DNA from: Viola odorata
Lineage: Eukaryota; Streptophyta; Magnoliopsida; Malpighiales; Violaceae
Direction of reading: 5' to 3'
Length of the DNA: 64,000 nt
Assembly (NCBI GenBank): GCA_963691705.1
Contig: OY829537.1
Span: 75,289,352 to 75,353,351 of the forward strand
Shown piece after piece: positions 17,619 to 26,605 of this stretch. Position 1 is the stretch's first letter, and every line of letters starts with the position of its first letter. The position numbers and the translations under genes were made by a program. The notes under the pieces are model-generated. The model had not been told where the DNA came from and ran no database searches. It saw nothing but the letters and a program-made list of their open reading frames with translations.

Positions 17619-19229
17619 TTATTTATAGGCTGATTGCATGTCAAAATTATCAGGATAATCACTCAAAGCATTTACATACCAGTCAGCATGCAATTCAGAT
17701 TCTTTCACAAAGCCTAAAATAACATTAAATTCATTCAAAGAATAGTGACAGTATTTTCCACATAATCTGAAATTAATGTCATTAGGCCTAGCAAGTCTTA
17801 ACCCATCTTTTTCCTTATCTTTTGCTGATCTGTACCAAAAATTAGTATGAAATTCAAGGCGCAGTTCAAGATATGCAGGATGTTCAAGGAAAAAGAGTGG
17901 TTCCCAGCCTACATTCCTAACAAATTCACGCATCCTAGACTCAATACCCCAAGTATCAAGGAGTTCAAAGTCAAGTTTAGCACAAGAGGGAACGGTTGAT
18001 TTATACTTGAGATTTAATTTTTCTTCTTGATCAAAATCGTCAAAATCTAACCATCCATTTAGGAGTGCAAGGTCTGGAATTACTTGCCTTTTTTTACTGC
18101 TGGTTCTGGCTCTTTTGGAGCTCCTTGCGGTACCATGCTGCTCCGCTGGAATCAAAGCTGAAGTTGGAATTGTGGAGGGCTCTGTAGGTGCTGGAGCTTT
18201 TGAAGCTGGATTTTCTTTAGTGTTTCCTGCCCGAGTTTTTATGCGCTTGGGCCTTGGCACCCCAGAAATTGTTTCAGCTGGTTTTTCTGGTGCCTCAGCT
18301 TCGAGAATTTCTCTATCAGCATCGCTGTTTTCATTCGCAGGGGCAGGGGTGGTAGGCATGTCGGAAATCTTCCCCTTTCCTTTGTCCTTCCCAGGGCCTT
18401 GAGATGAAGGGCCTTGCAATTTCTGGGCAGCTGGGGTTTTGGTAGTAGGCTCAGCCTCTGGTAAGTGAGCGGCTTTCCGCTTGAGAGTGCTTTGCTGAGA
18501 TTTTCCTGGGGCTTTCTTCGCCCTAAGGAGCTCTGCCACTGCTGCGATCGGAGGGACGTGCATCCCTTTCCTTTTTAGGCGGCGCTCCTCTCTGTCCTCT
18601 GCCTGGGATTGCTTCTTCAGAGGTAGCCGTATCATAGACCTGAGAGGTCTCTCCTCGGAATCAGAACTAGATTCGATGGTGATGTCCTGCGGCTTGGACG
18701 TGAATGTAGGGTCGCTTGCTGTGTCAGAATCACCGAAATTGGAGTGGGTTGATCCGGTGGTTTGCTTAGAAGGTGATTCTGACCGAGGTAGAATGCTTGG
18801 TCCCTTTTTAGGCCTTGGGGCAAAGCCTGGAGTGGGCTTCTCTTTGGATGGAATCACCGGTGGTGTTTGATTTCTGGAAACGCTGGTGGTGGTCGGTGGT
18901 TGAACGGTGACCGGAGTGATGATGGTGGCAGGAGGGTTTCTCGCAGGCGTTGGTGAAGGTGGGTCCGGAGTCCTTTCCGCTTCCAAAGGGTCTTGCATGG
19001 CGGTTGAAGGCGGTAGCTTTGCTGTTTCCGGCTGACAAGAGGTGACCGGATTTTCTGGAAAAACGGTCACCAGAGGGCTGGGCGGCAGTTGGTCGGTGGT
19101 GACTATGGTAACGGCCTGGGATTGATTTCCGGAATCAAATGGGTCGGATTCCGTCTCAGAGGTAGATTCGGGTGGTGATTTTGGTGGTTGACTGGTCGGA
19201 CAGCGAGCTTGGGATTTCTTTCTAAGCAT
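17619..19229 (-). CDS. E3 Athila 3' ORF (PF03078 ATHILA ORF-1-like, sometimes called env-like)
   Basis: ATG at 19229 gives an 'MLRKK' start that matches 'MLRVKK' of the E4 counterpart; the longer frame to 19688 overlaps integrase and is probably not used. The first ~330 residues are Pro/Ser/Thr-rich and disordered, then a basic region, then the conserved block 'GIESRMREFVRNVGWEP', 'FFLEHPAYLELRLEF' and 'INFRLCGKYCHYSLNEFNV' typical of ATHILA ORF-1 proteins. I see no clear signal peptide or membrane segment, so an envelope role is not supported by this copy. It is stopped by TAA at 17619-17621. The motif TCATCTCA..TGAGATGA lies at 18388 (partial) and, outside the chosen start, at 19475. Confidence 0.75.
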   Translation of the reverse strand: MLRKKSQARCPTSQPPKSPPESTSETESDPFDSGNQSQAVTIVTTDQLPPSPLVTVFPENPVTSCQPETAKLPPSTAMQDPLEAERTPDPPSPTPARNPPATIITPVTVQPPTTTSVSRNQTPPVIPSKEKPTPGFAPRPKKGPSILPRSESPSKQTTGSTHSNFGDSDTASDPTFTSKPQDITIESSSDSEERPLRSMIRLPLKKQSQAEDREERRLKRKGMHVPPIAAVAELLRAKKAPGKSQQSTLKRKAAHLPEAEPTTKTPAAQKLQGPSSQGPGKDKGKGKISDMPTTPAPANENSDADREILEAEAPEKPAETISGVPRPKRIKTRAGNTKENPASKAPAPTEPSTIPTSALIPAEQHGTARSSKRARTSSKKRQVIPDLALLNGWLDFDDFDQEEKLNLKYKSTVPSCAKLDFELLDTWGIESRMREFVRNVGWEPLFFLEHPAYLELRLEFHTNFWYRSAKDKEKDGLRLARPNDINFRLCGKYCHYSLNEFNVILGFVKESELHADWYVNALSDYPDNFDMQSAYK

Positions 19230-19623
19230 TGCTGCCGTTAGGTTATAAAGAGGGATGAGAGAGATTGGATTTAGGAAGATGAGAAGGATGTGGTAAATGA
19301 GGAGAGTGTTTTCAGCTTTTTGATGGAAGGTGGAGTTATGGTCGTAGAGGGAAACTGAAAGGGTAGCGGTGATAGTGGGCTTAACGGGTATTTTGTCCAG
19401 GTGGACTTGATGACATGGAAAGTGCTCATTCAAAGTCTTGAATGAGAGTGCCTGCTTTCTATCGCGAGTCTGGCTCATCTCAGGGCCTTGAGATGAACCG
19501 AACACAGTTGCCTTGAAATGGCCTTGATCACGACTGGAGTTGAATGACACGATTGCTGGAGGGTAATGATTGCCTCCCAAAAGTTGTCCCCTTTTTAAGT
19601 CTTGGACTGGACTGTGACATGAT

Positions 19624-20349
19624 TCAGACTGTATCATTAGGAATCTCCAGTGTGGTGCTCTCCACATTTTGCTCTTGAAATCCTTCATAAAAGGGCTTTA
19701 AGCGCTGCCCGTTGACCTTGAACACCTTACCAGTCTGCAAACTCTGAATATCTACTGCACTATGGGGGTAAACATTAGTGATAACATATGGACCAGTCCA
19801 ACGAGTTCTGAGTTTACCTGCCATGGTGTGAAATCTGGAGCTGTAGAGGATGACTTTCTGCCCAGCTTTCAAGGTCTTAGGATGAATGTTCCTGTCATGG
19901 TACATTTTTGCCTTGGCCTTGATGATGGCAGAATTCTCATATGCATCATTTCTCAACTCTTCAAGCTCCTGCATTTGCAATCTACGTTGAGTTCCAGCAG
20001 CTGTTAGGTTCAGGTTGCATTGCTTGATCGCCCAAAAAGCTTTGTGTTGCACTCCAACGGGTAAATGGCAAGTTTTACCATAAACCAACTTGTAAGGTGT
20101 GGTCCCGATAGGAGATTTGTAGGCTGTTCTGTAAGCCCACAAGGCATCATCAAGCCTTTGGCTCCAATCCTTTCTTTCTGGTCCAACCGTCTTGGCCAAA
20201 ATGGATTTGATCTCTCTATTTGATAGCTCCGCCAATCCGTTGGTTTGAGGATGGTATGCTGTGGACACACGGTGAGTGATATTATACTTGGAAAAGAGTG
20301 ATGCTACCACTCGGTTGCAAAAATGTGTGCCTCTATCACTGATTATAGC
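19624..20349 (-). CDS. E3 integrase C-terminal part (after in-frame TGA)
   Basis: Same frame as gag-pol, downstream of the TGA at 20350-20352, which cuts integrase between 'SRFGVP' and the catalytic Asp region. The remainder carries '[19 protein letters not shown]'-like core sequence with the third catalytic acidic residue, and the C-terminal '[23 protein letters not shown]' module. A complete sister element could supply integrase in trans; this copy alone could not. Confidence 0.85.
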   Translation of the reverse strand, partial: AIISDRGTHFCNRVVASLFSKYNITHRVSTAYHPQTNGLAELSNREIKSILAKTVGPERKDWSQRLDDALWAYRTAYKSPIGTTPYKLVYGKTCHLPVGVQHKAFWAIKQCNLNLTAAGTQRRLQMQELEELRNDAYENSAIIKAKAKMYHDRNIHPKTLKAGQKVILYSSRFHTMAGKLRTRWTGPYVITNVYPHSAVDIQSLQTGKVFKVNGQRLKPFYEGFQEQNVESTTLEIPNDTV

Positions 20350-23300
20350 TCACGGAACTCCAAACCTACTCAAAATGTGAGTTTTCAAGAATTTCACCAC
20401 TGTTTTCGCGTCATCAGCCCTTGTTGCTTTGGCTTCTACCCATTTTGACAAGTAATCTACTGCCAAAATTATGTAGGTGTTCCCATCTGAATTAGGGAAT
20501 GGTCCCATGAAGTCTATTCCCCACACATCAAAAATTTCACACACTAAAATAGGTGTGAGTGGCATCTGATTTTTGGATGTGATATTCCCAGTTTTTTGGC
20601 AATTCTCGCAAGTCTTGCAAAAATAGTATGAATCCTTGAACAAAGTGGGCCAGAAAAATCCCGATTCTAACACCTTAGAAGCTGTTCTCCTTGGTCCGAA
20701 ATGTCCTCCACAAGTGAAAGAGTGGCTGAATTTGAGTATGGACGGAATTTCTTCCTCAAGAACGCATCTTCGGAGGATCTGATCTTTTCCCATGTTCCAA
20801 AGATAGGGATCATCCCAAATATAACGTCTGGTATCCCTCCTAATTTTTTCTTTCTCTGCTGTTGAGTAATCACCATGAAATTTTCCAGTCGCTAAGAAAT
20901 TGGCAATATCAGAATACCACGGCCTTATCTCAAGGCCTAGAAATAAGCTCTCATCTGGAAAATTTTCCTTCACGGGGTCTGCTTGAGTATCCACCAGAAT
21001 TCTGCTCAAGTGATCAGCTACGAGATTTTCTTTGCCCTTCTTGTCCCTGATTTCAAGGTCGAATTCTTGCAGAAGAAGGATCCACCTAATCAGCCTCGGC
21101 TTAGCTTCCTTCTTGGCCATAAGGTACCTCAAAGCTGCATGATCAGAGTAGATTATCACTTTAGTACCAAGGAGATAAGAACAAAATTTATCAAGTGCAA
21201 AAATAATAGCAAATAGTTCTTTTTCTGTGGTGGTATAGTTTCTCTGAGCATCATCAAGGATCCTTGAAGCATAATAAATCACGTGTGGATCCTTGTCAAT
21301 TTTCTGCCCGAGGACAGCTCCAACGGCTGCATCACTTGCGTCACACATGATTTCAAATGGTTTGGTCCAATCTGGTGGTTGTATTACTGGTGCTGTGATC
21401 AGTTTCTGTTTCAAGGCTTCAAACGCCTTCTTACAATCATCATTGAAGTCGAATTTGATGTCTTTTTGGAGCAGCCTGCACATAGGCTCAGGAATCTTCG
21501 AAAAGTCCTTAATAAAACGCCTATAGAAACCTGCAAGGCCTAGAAATGAACGCACATCTCGCACGCAAGATGGGTTAGGCAACGATTCAATGACATCAAT
21601 TTTTGCTTTGTCTACTTCCAATCCTTTTTGGGAAATAATGTGTCCTAAAATTAATCCTTGATTTACCATAAAATGGCACTTCTCATAATTTAGAACCAAA
21701 TCAGTTTCAATACACCTTTGTAAGATTTTTTTCAAATTTTCCAAACATTGATCAAAGGAGTCTCCATAAACAGTAAAATCATCCATGAAAACTTCCATTC
21801 CTTTTTCTACAAAATCTGAAAAAATACTTACCATGCACCGCTGAAAAGTAGCAGGTGCATTACACAATCCAAAAGGCATTCTCTTATAGGCAAACGTGCC
21901 AAAGGGGCAGGTAAACGTGGTCTTCTCTTGGTCTTCAAGGGTCACGGGTATTTGATGGAATCCTGAAAATCCATCAAGACAACAGTAATGTGATTTTCCT
22001 GCCAATCTCTCAAGCATTTGATCGATGAACGGGAGAGGAAAATGATCCTTCCTCGTGGCGTTGTTCAGCTTCCTATAGTCAATGCATACCCTCCAACTGT
22101 TTTGCTCTCTAGTGGGCACGGATTGTCCTTCATCATTCGTCACTACAGTGATACCTGATTTCTTGGGAACTACCTGCACTGGACTCACCCAAGAACTGTC
22201 AGAAATGGGATAAATGACACCAGCAGCAAGAAGTTTAAGGATTTCCTTTTTGTCAACTTCCATCATTGGAGGATTAAGCCTCCTTTGTGGCTGTCTCGTG
22301 GTCTTGCTGTCGGGTTCTAGGTGGATTTTGTGAGTGCATATGGTAGAGGATATTCCCTTGATGTCAGCGATGGTCCAACCTATTGCTCCCTTGAATTCTT
22401 TCAATACTTCCAAAAGTCTCTCCTCTTCTGATTTTGTCAAGCTGTTGGATATGATCACTGGAAGACTCATCTCAGGGCCTAGAAATGAGTACTTCAGGTG
22501 ATCTGGCAGCTTTTTAAGTTCCAAGTCTGGTGCCTGCAAAATCGAAGGTTGGAGCTTAATGACAGATTCTGGAGTATCCAAGGTTTGTTCAATACCTGCA
22601 CAAGCGTGTGGTTCTCCCAATTCTTGGACAACGCTTTGAATTTCTGAATTGATTGTATAATTGCTCTCTAACTCCCACATTTCATCCCTGTACAATCCAT
22701 TACTAATGACATATTCAAGCGGGTATGAATTTTTAATTTCAGAGACATCATTAACAAAAGGGTCAATAATATCTAGGAAATTAACAGAGTGTATGTCATT
22801 AGGGTATTTCATAGCAGCATACATATTAAACTTGATTGTCTCTTCACCAAACTCAAGTGTTAAACAACCATCATAAACATCAATTTTGGCACGAGCTGTT
22901 CTTAAAAATGGTCTACCCAATATTACATCAGTGGTCTTTGAGACATCCTCATTCTGCATATCTACCACATAGAAATCAACAGGGAAAACAAAGTCGTTTA
23001 CCTGTACCAAAACGTCTTCAACTACACCTATGGGGTAGATGATTGATCTATCGGCAAGTTGAATGACAACTCTTGTTTCCTTGAGGTTCCCTACATTCAA
23101 AGTTTCAAAAATAGCAAGGGACATGACGTTTATACCTGCTCCCAGATCACACAAGGCTTTGTCTATCTGTTTGCTGCCAATTTGATAAGGTATTGCGAAA
23201 GTTCCTTGGTCTTTGCATTTGGTAGGAAGCATGGCAGCAACGTGCTCACTGGAATTCACCCGTTCTATTCCAGCTAGTTTCTTCTTGTTGGAACAAAGCT

Positions 23301-24825
23301 CCTTCAGGAATTTAGCATACTTGGGTACCTGCGAAATCATGTCTAACAAAGGCACATTAATAGCAACTTTACGGAAAACTTCAAGAATTTTCTTCTCATC
23401 TTTTTCCTTTTGGGCTTTCAAAGACCTTTCGGGAAAAGGAGGAGGAATATCCTGAACTCCTGGGAATTTTTCCTGAGCTGCTGGAGTCTTTTTTGCTGGA
23501 GTAGGCGCTGGTAATCGAACTTCAGATTCAAGGGGAATTCCAGCTTCAGCTTCTAGTTGTGGTTCCGGTCGGCTCATCTCAGGGTCTTGAGATGGACCTG
23601 CCCTGGGGGGTAAATCTCTGCCACTTCTCAAAGTTATGGCATTGAGGTGCTTGGGATTATCTACTGTGTTCGAGGGTAGCTGGCCTGAAGTGTTTTGTTG
23701 GCTCATGGTGAGCTGTGCCATCTGCTTTTGGAGGTCAGCTATCGCTCCTTGGGTAGTTTGGATGAATGGTTGTAGGATTTGTTTAAGCGTTTCCTCAATT
23801 GGTTGTGGCGGTGGATCAGTAAGTTGTAATGGTTGTGGAGGTGCTGGTAATTGTGGATGTTGAGGTTGAGTTGGAGGTGGATTGTTTTGGTAATTTTGGT
23901 TGTTCTGCTGGGGCCTCTGTTTGAAATTCTTCCACTTAAAGGGAGGTTGATTCTGCTGAGATCCCCATCCATAATGTGGGTAGTTCTTCCAACCTTGATT
24001 GCTGGAGTTGGGGTATTGGTTGCCTTGGTGAGGCATGGCAACATTGGCTTGTTCAACTGGTTCTGCAATGAGAGGGCATTCGTGAGTCATGTGCCCAATT
24101 TGGCAGCAGACTCCACATGGTACAACTTGTTGAGGTGGAATCTGTTGCATTTGGGCGATGGTGGCTGGGAAATTCTTCATAAAAGCTGACACTTCTTCCA
24201 TGTGTCTCTTTATGGCAGCCACATTCACGTTGCTGGTAGGGGTAGAGCGGTCATGAGGTCCATTCTGTTGGCAATTATCTGCCAAGGTTTGAATGAGAGC
24301 TCTTGCTCGACTTGGTGTTAAGTCTAACAAGGCTCCTCCAGCAGCTGAATCAAGTTTCTCTTTACCCTTGATGCACATGCCATCATAAAAGTACTGGATG
24401 AGTGATTGTTCAGGCACTCCATGAGTTGGACAGACCTCTTGAAGGTCTTTAAATCTCTGATGGTACTCGCCAAAAGACTCATCTCCATGTTGCTGAATGG
24501 AAACAAGACTTTTCCTAGCTGCTCCAGCCTTAGTAGCTGACCAATATTTCTTTAGAAAAGTAGCAGCCATGTCAGCCCAAGTGTTAATGGAGTTGTGAGG
24601 CAAACTGAAGAACCAATTCTTGGCTGAGTCCTCTAGGGACCATGGAAAAGCTCTCAACTTGGCTCTTTCAAGACTCACTCCAACTGGTTTCAAAGCATCA
24701 CATTCAAACTGGAATTTTTGGAGGTGTTTGTATGGATTTTCGGATGCATGACCTCTGAATTTACTGAGGTTATGCATGACATTGGATTTCACGGCCCAGT
24801 CATTGGGGACTGGACGGTAGTTCAT
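20350..24825 (-). CDS. gag-pol: E3 gag-pol polyprotein: gag, protease, RT, RNase H, integrase N-part
   Basis: 1491 codons from the first internal ATG (24825). Gag lies at about 1-200 ('FRGHASENPYKHLQKF', 'LRAFPWSLEDSAKNWF'), with a classic CX2CX4HX4C knuckle at about 235-250. The Athila-type protease has 'CDLGAGINVM' at about 560. RT lies at about 850-1040 with 'VFMDDFTVYGD'. RNase H starts at 'IMCDASDAAVGAVLG', and integrase has its HHCC finger and 'WGIDFMGPFP'. The frame ends at TGA 20350-20352, a probable CGA-to-TGA change. The polyprotein is otherwise intact over 4.5 kb. The palindrome recurs in it at 20925, 22467 and 23574. Confidence 0.93.
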   Translation of the reverse strand: MNYRPVPNDWAVKSNVMHNLSKFRGHASENPYKHLQKFQFECDALKPVGVSLERAKLRAFPWSLEDSAKNWFFSLPHNSINTWADMAATFLKKYWSATKAGAARKSLVSIQQHGDESFGEYHQRFKDLQEVCPTHGVPEQSLIQYFYDGMCIKGKEKLDSAAGGALLDLTPSRARALIQTLADNCQQNGPHDRSTPTSNVNVAAIKRHMEEVSAFMKNFPATIAQMQQIPPQQVVPCGVCCQIGHMTHECPLIAEPVEQANVAMPHQGNQYPNSSNQGWKNYPHYGWGSQQNQPPFKWKNFKQRPQQNNQNYQNNPPPTQPQHPQLPAPPQPLQLTDPPPQPIEETLKQILQPFIQTTQGAIADLQKQMAQLTMSQQNTSGQLPSNTVDNPKHLNAITLRSGRDLPPRAGPSQDPEMSRPEPQLEAEAGIPLESEVRLPAPTPAKKTPAAQEKFPGVQDIPPPFPERSLKAQKEKDEKKILEVFRKVAINVPLLDMISQVPKYAKFLKELCSNKKKLAGIERVNSSEHVAAMLPTKCKDQGTFAIPYQIGSKQIDKALCDLGAGINVMSLAIFETLNVGNLKETRVVIQLADRSIIYPIGVVEDVLVQVNDFVFPVDFYVVDMQNEDVSKTTDVILGRPFLRTARAKIDVYDGCLTLEFGEETIKFNMYAAMKYPNDIHSVNFLDIIDPFVNDVSEIKNSYPLEYVISNGLYRDEMWELESNYTINSEIQSVVQELGEPHACAGIEQTLDTPESVIKLQPSILQAPDLELKKLPDHLKYSFLGPEMSLPVIISNSLTKSEEERLLEVLKEFKGAIGWTIADIKGISSTICTHKIHLEPDSKTTRQPQRRLNPPMMEVDKKEILKLLAAGVIYPISDSSWVSPVQVVPKKSGITVVTNDEGQSVPTREQNSWRVCIDYRKLNNATRKDHFPLPFIDQMLERLAGKSHYCCLDGFSGFHQIPVTLEDQEKTTFTCPFGTFAYKRMPFGLCNAPATFQRCMVSIFSDFVEKGMEVFMDDFTVYGDSFDQCLENLKKILQRCIETDLVLNYEKCHFMVNQGLILGHIISQKGLEVDKAKIDVIESLPNPSCVRDVRSFLGLAGFYRRFIKDFSKIPEPMCRLLQKDIKFDFNDDCKKAFEALKQKLITAPVIQPPDWTKPFEIMCDASDAAVGAVLGQKIDKDPHVIYYASRILDDAQRNYTTTEKELFAIIFALDKFCSYLLGTKVIIYSDHAALRYLMAKKEAKPRLIRWILLLQEFDLEIRDKKGKENLVADHLSRILVDTQADPVKENFPDESLFLGLEIRPWYSDIANFLATGKFHGDYSTAEKEKIRRDTRRYIWDDPYLWNMGKDQILRRCVLEEEIPSILKFSHSFTCGGHFGPRRTASKVLESGFFWPTLFKDSYYFCKTCENCQKTGNITSKNQMPLTPILVCEIFDVWGIDFMGPFPNSDGNTYIILAVDYLSKWVEAKATRADDAKTVVKFLKTHILSRFGVP

Positions 24826-24840
24826 ACACAGGAAAGACTC

Positions 24841-25071
24841 CTATTCAGCTCCTTGATTGAGCTCTCTTAAGGTGGGTTCGGCAGGATCTGCCATTTCTGG
24901 TTCTACTGGTTGGTCTATCTCAGGGTCCTGAGATGGATCAGCTTCTGATTCTGAGTTTGATCCTGATGAGGAAAGTTCAGAGAACTTCCTCTTCGAGAGT
25001 CTGAGTGTTGATTCTGTTCTTGAAATTTCTGGAATGTAAGGTAGTGGTTGCGAGTTTGACGACCTGGTCAT
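24841..25071 (-). pseudogene. E3 gag N-terminal leader, cut off by TAG
   Basis: Same frame as gag-pol. The ATG at 25071 gives 'MTRSSNSQPLPYIPE', which parallels the gag start of E4 (43638, 'MTRRS'). An in-frame TAG at 24841-24843 separates it from the rest, so translation of gag would have to begin at 24825. Acidic, Ser-rich; includes the palindromic motif at 24915-24936. Confidence 0.7.
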
Positions 25072-25102
25072 GAACAAGAAAACAAAAAATCAGTACACGT
25101 TG

Positions 25103-25120
25103 TCCTCGGCAACGGCGCCA
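25103..25120 (-). promoter_or_regulatory. E3 primer-binding site
   Basis: The minus strand reads TGGCGCCGTTGCCGAGGA five bases after the 5' LTR. This is the Asp-tRNA-type site characteristic of Athila elements. Confidence 0.92.
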
Positions 25121-25125
25121 ATTTA

Positions 25126-26600
25126 TGACAGAGTCGTCGCATGCCCTGCATAAAAGTTATAAGTTCAACTCAGTGATATGCTACAAATAAATGCAGATAG
25201 TGGTGAGAGGATCGATCCCACAGAGACAAGCTTGACTGATTCGTGCTTTTCTTTATAAATAACCAAGTAGAAAATCAAGTTTTGGGATGTAGTTTGTGTA
25301 AAACAGAAATGCAATGAAGTGAATCAAAGGTTGCATAGAAAAACACAGTTGTAAATAGGAGGAAAATCAATTGGGAAAAGGTATCCCTGGTAGAGATATT
25401 AACGAAGTGACAATTCCAAGATGTTGATCATTGACAAAAGTATTTTCAAAACAATTTTCATAGGGAAGTTATAGAGATTCATCCAGGGGCGATCTCCAAG
25501 TCTCCTCCTACTCAAGTCACTCAAGGAGAAGCTCCTTTCGCGACCCTAACTCCCTTAACAATGAAGGATTGCTAGCTTGTTGATATGATTAGGAAGGCCC
25601 TTCCCTAGACCTTGAGATGGACTCACTTGCAGTCCATTGACCTCAAAACTAACCCTTTTCTTCTTCTAGTTTCAAGAAGACATCATCCTATCCACTAGTT
25701 GTCCACTCGGGTTCTCTCTAACACAGAAACGCGGCATTAGAGTGATTCTACTGTAATCAATTGTGCCGAAATCCAAGTTGATCAAGCTCAAATACAACAC
25801 AATCAAATTGACGTCAAATCAAGCAAGAAAAGAGATATGAAAACGTTTTTAATTAAGATCAACAAGTCTCACAACGATTCTGGAATTGTCAACCTCTAAA
25901 TCTCTATTAGAGATGGAGGTTTTTAGCTACAAAACATAATGGAAATAATACAAGAAGTTTAAGACCGAAAATGAAGAAATGCTGGAAAATCTGGAAAATG
26001 TGTGAAAAGCTGATTTTCTCCTCTAACTCCTTGCTACTGTCCGATGCCTTCCTCTGCCGTTCTGATCAGTATTAATGGTCTTCTTTGGTGCCAAGATGTT
26101 CCTCTCCAAGGTGAGACAGCTCCCACTAACAAGTCACTTCCGTTTGGTCTTCAAGAAGCATGTCCAAGTGTGGGAATATTCTTCCAAAACACAAGGAGAA
26201 TGTTGTTTTTGTCTTCTATGAACTTGTTAGGAGTGGGAGGAATGATATCGGAACCCAAGAAGCTTAGAACCTCTAAAAATGGCGCCCAAGGAGATAGGAA
26301 ATGCACTCATGAGAAAATAATTGCGGCGCGCATAATCATAGTGAGTGCTGTCCAGATCTGGGAATGTCACGGCAGCCTCATCTCAGGGCCTTGAGATGAG
26401 TCAGAATGCATCAGCAGAAAGTCTGCCAAGCCAGCTTGATCGATTGAGCTCTAATCTTTGGCCTTTTTGCTCCTTTTCCTAATTCAGGTCATTCAAGTGT
26501 AATTCTGGAAAAAGGAAGGAAACAGGGTCAAAGCAGCATGTTTATTGTCTCAAATACCAAGTAAAGAGACAACAAAACTAAGTGGAATAACAATCAATCA
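25126..26600 (-). repeat. E3 5' LTR (1475 bp)
   Basis: Identical in length to 14139-15613 and differing at about two dozen positions, mostly transitions. The palindrome lies at 26378-26399, with a partial second site near 25600. Confidence 0.95.
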
Positions 26601-26605
26601 AGCGC
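26601..26605. repeat. Target-site duplication of E3 (right), AGCGC
   Basis: Directly follows the E3 LTR and equals 14134-14138. Confidence 0.93.

Larger units (their letters stand above)
14139..26600 (-). mobile_element. E3: complete Athila-lineage Ty3/gypsy retrotransposon
   Basis: 12,462 bp with two 1475-bp LTRs, a TG..CA structure, an AGCGC duplication, the Asp-tRNA-type primer-binding site typical of Athila, a gag-pol frame of 1816 codons with two stops, the Athila 3' ORF with one stop, and a polypurine tract next to the 3' LTR. I count about 24 differences between the LTRs by eye, roughly 98% identity, so it is a recent insertion and the youngest datable element here. A palindromic motif recurs at nine internal and LTR sites (see findings). 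Confidence 0.95.

Noticed and set aside
17619..19229. Retroviral-type envelope protein in E3
   Set aside because: No signal peptide, furin-like site or membrane segment seen; only the ATHILA ORF-1 core is recognisable, so I kept the neutral name.
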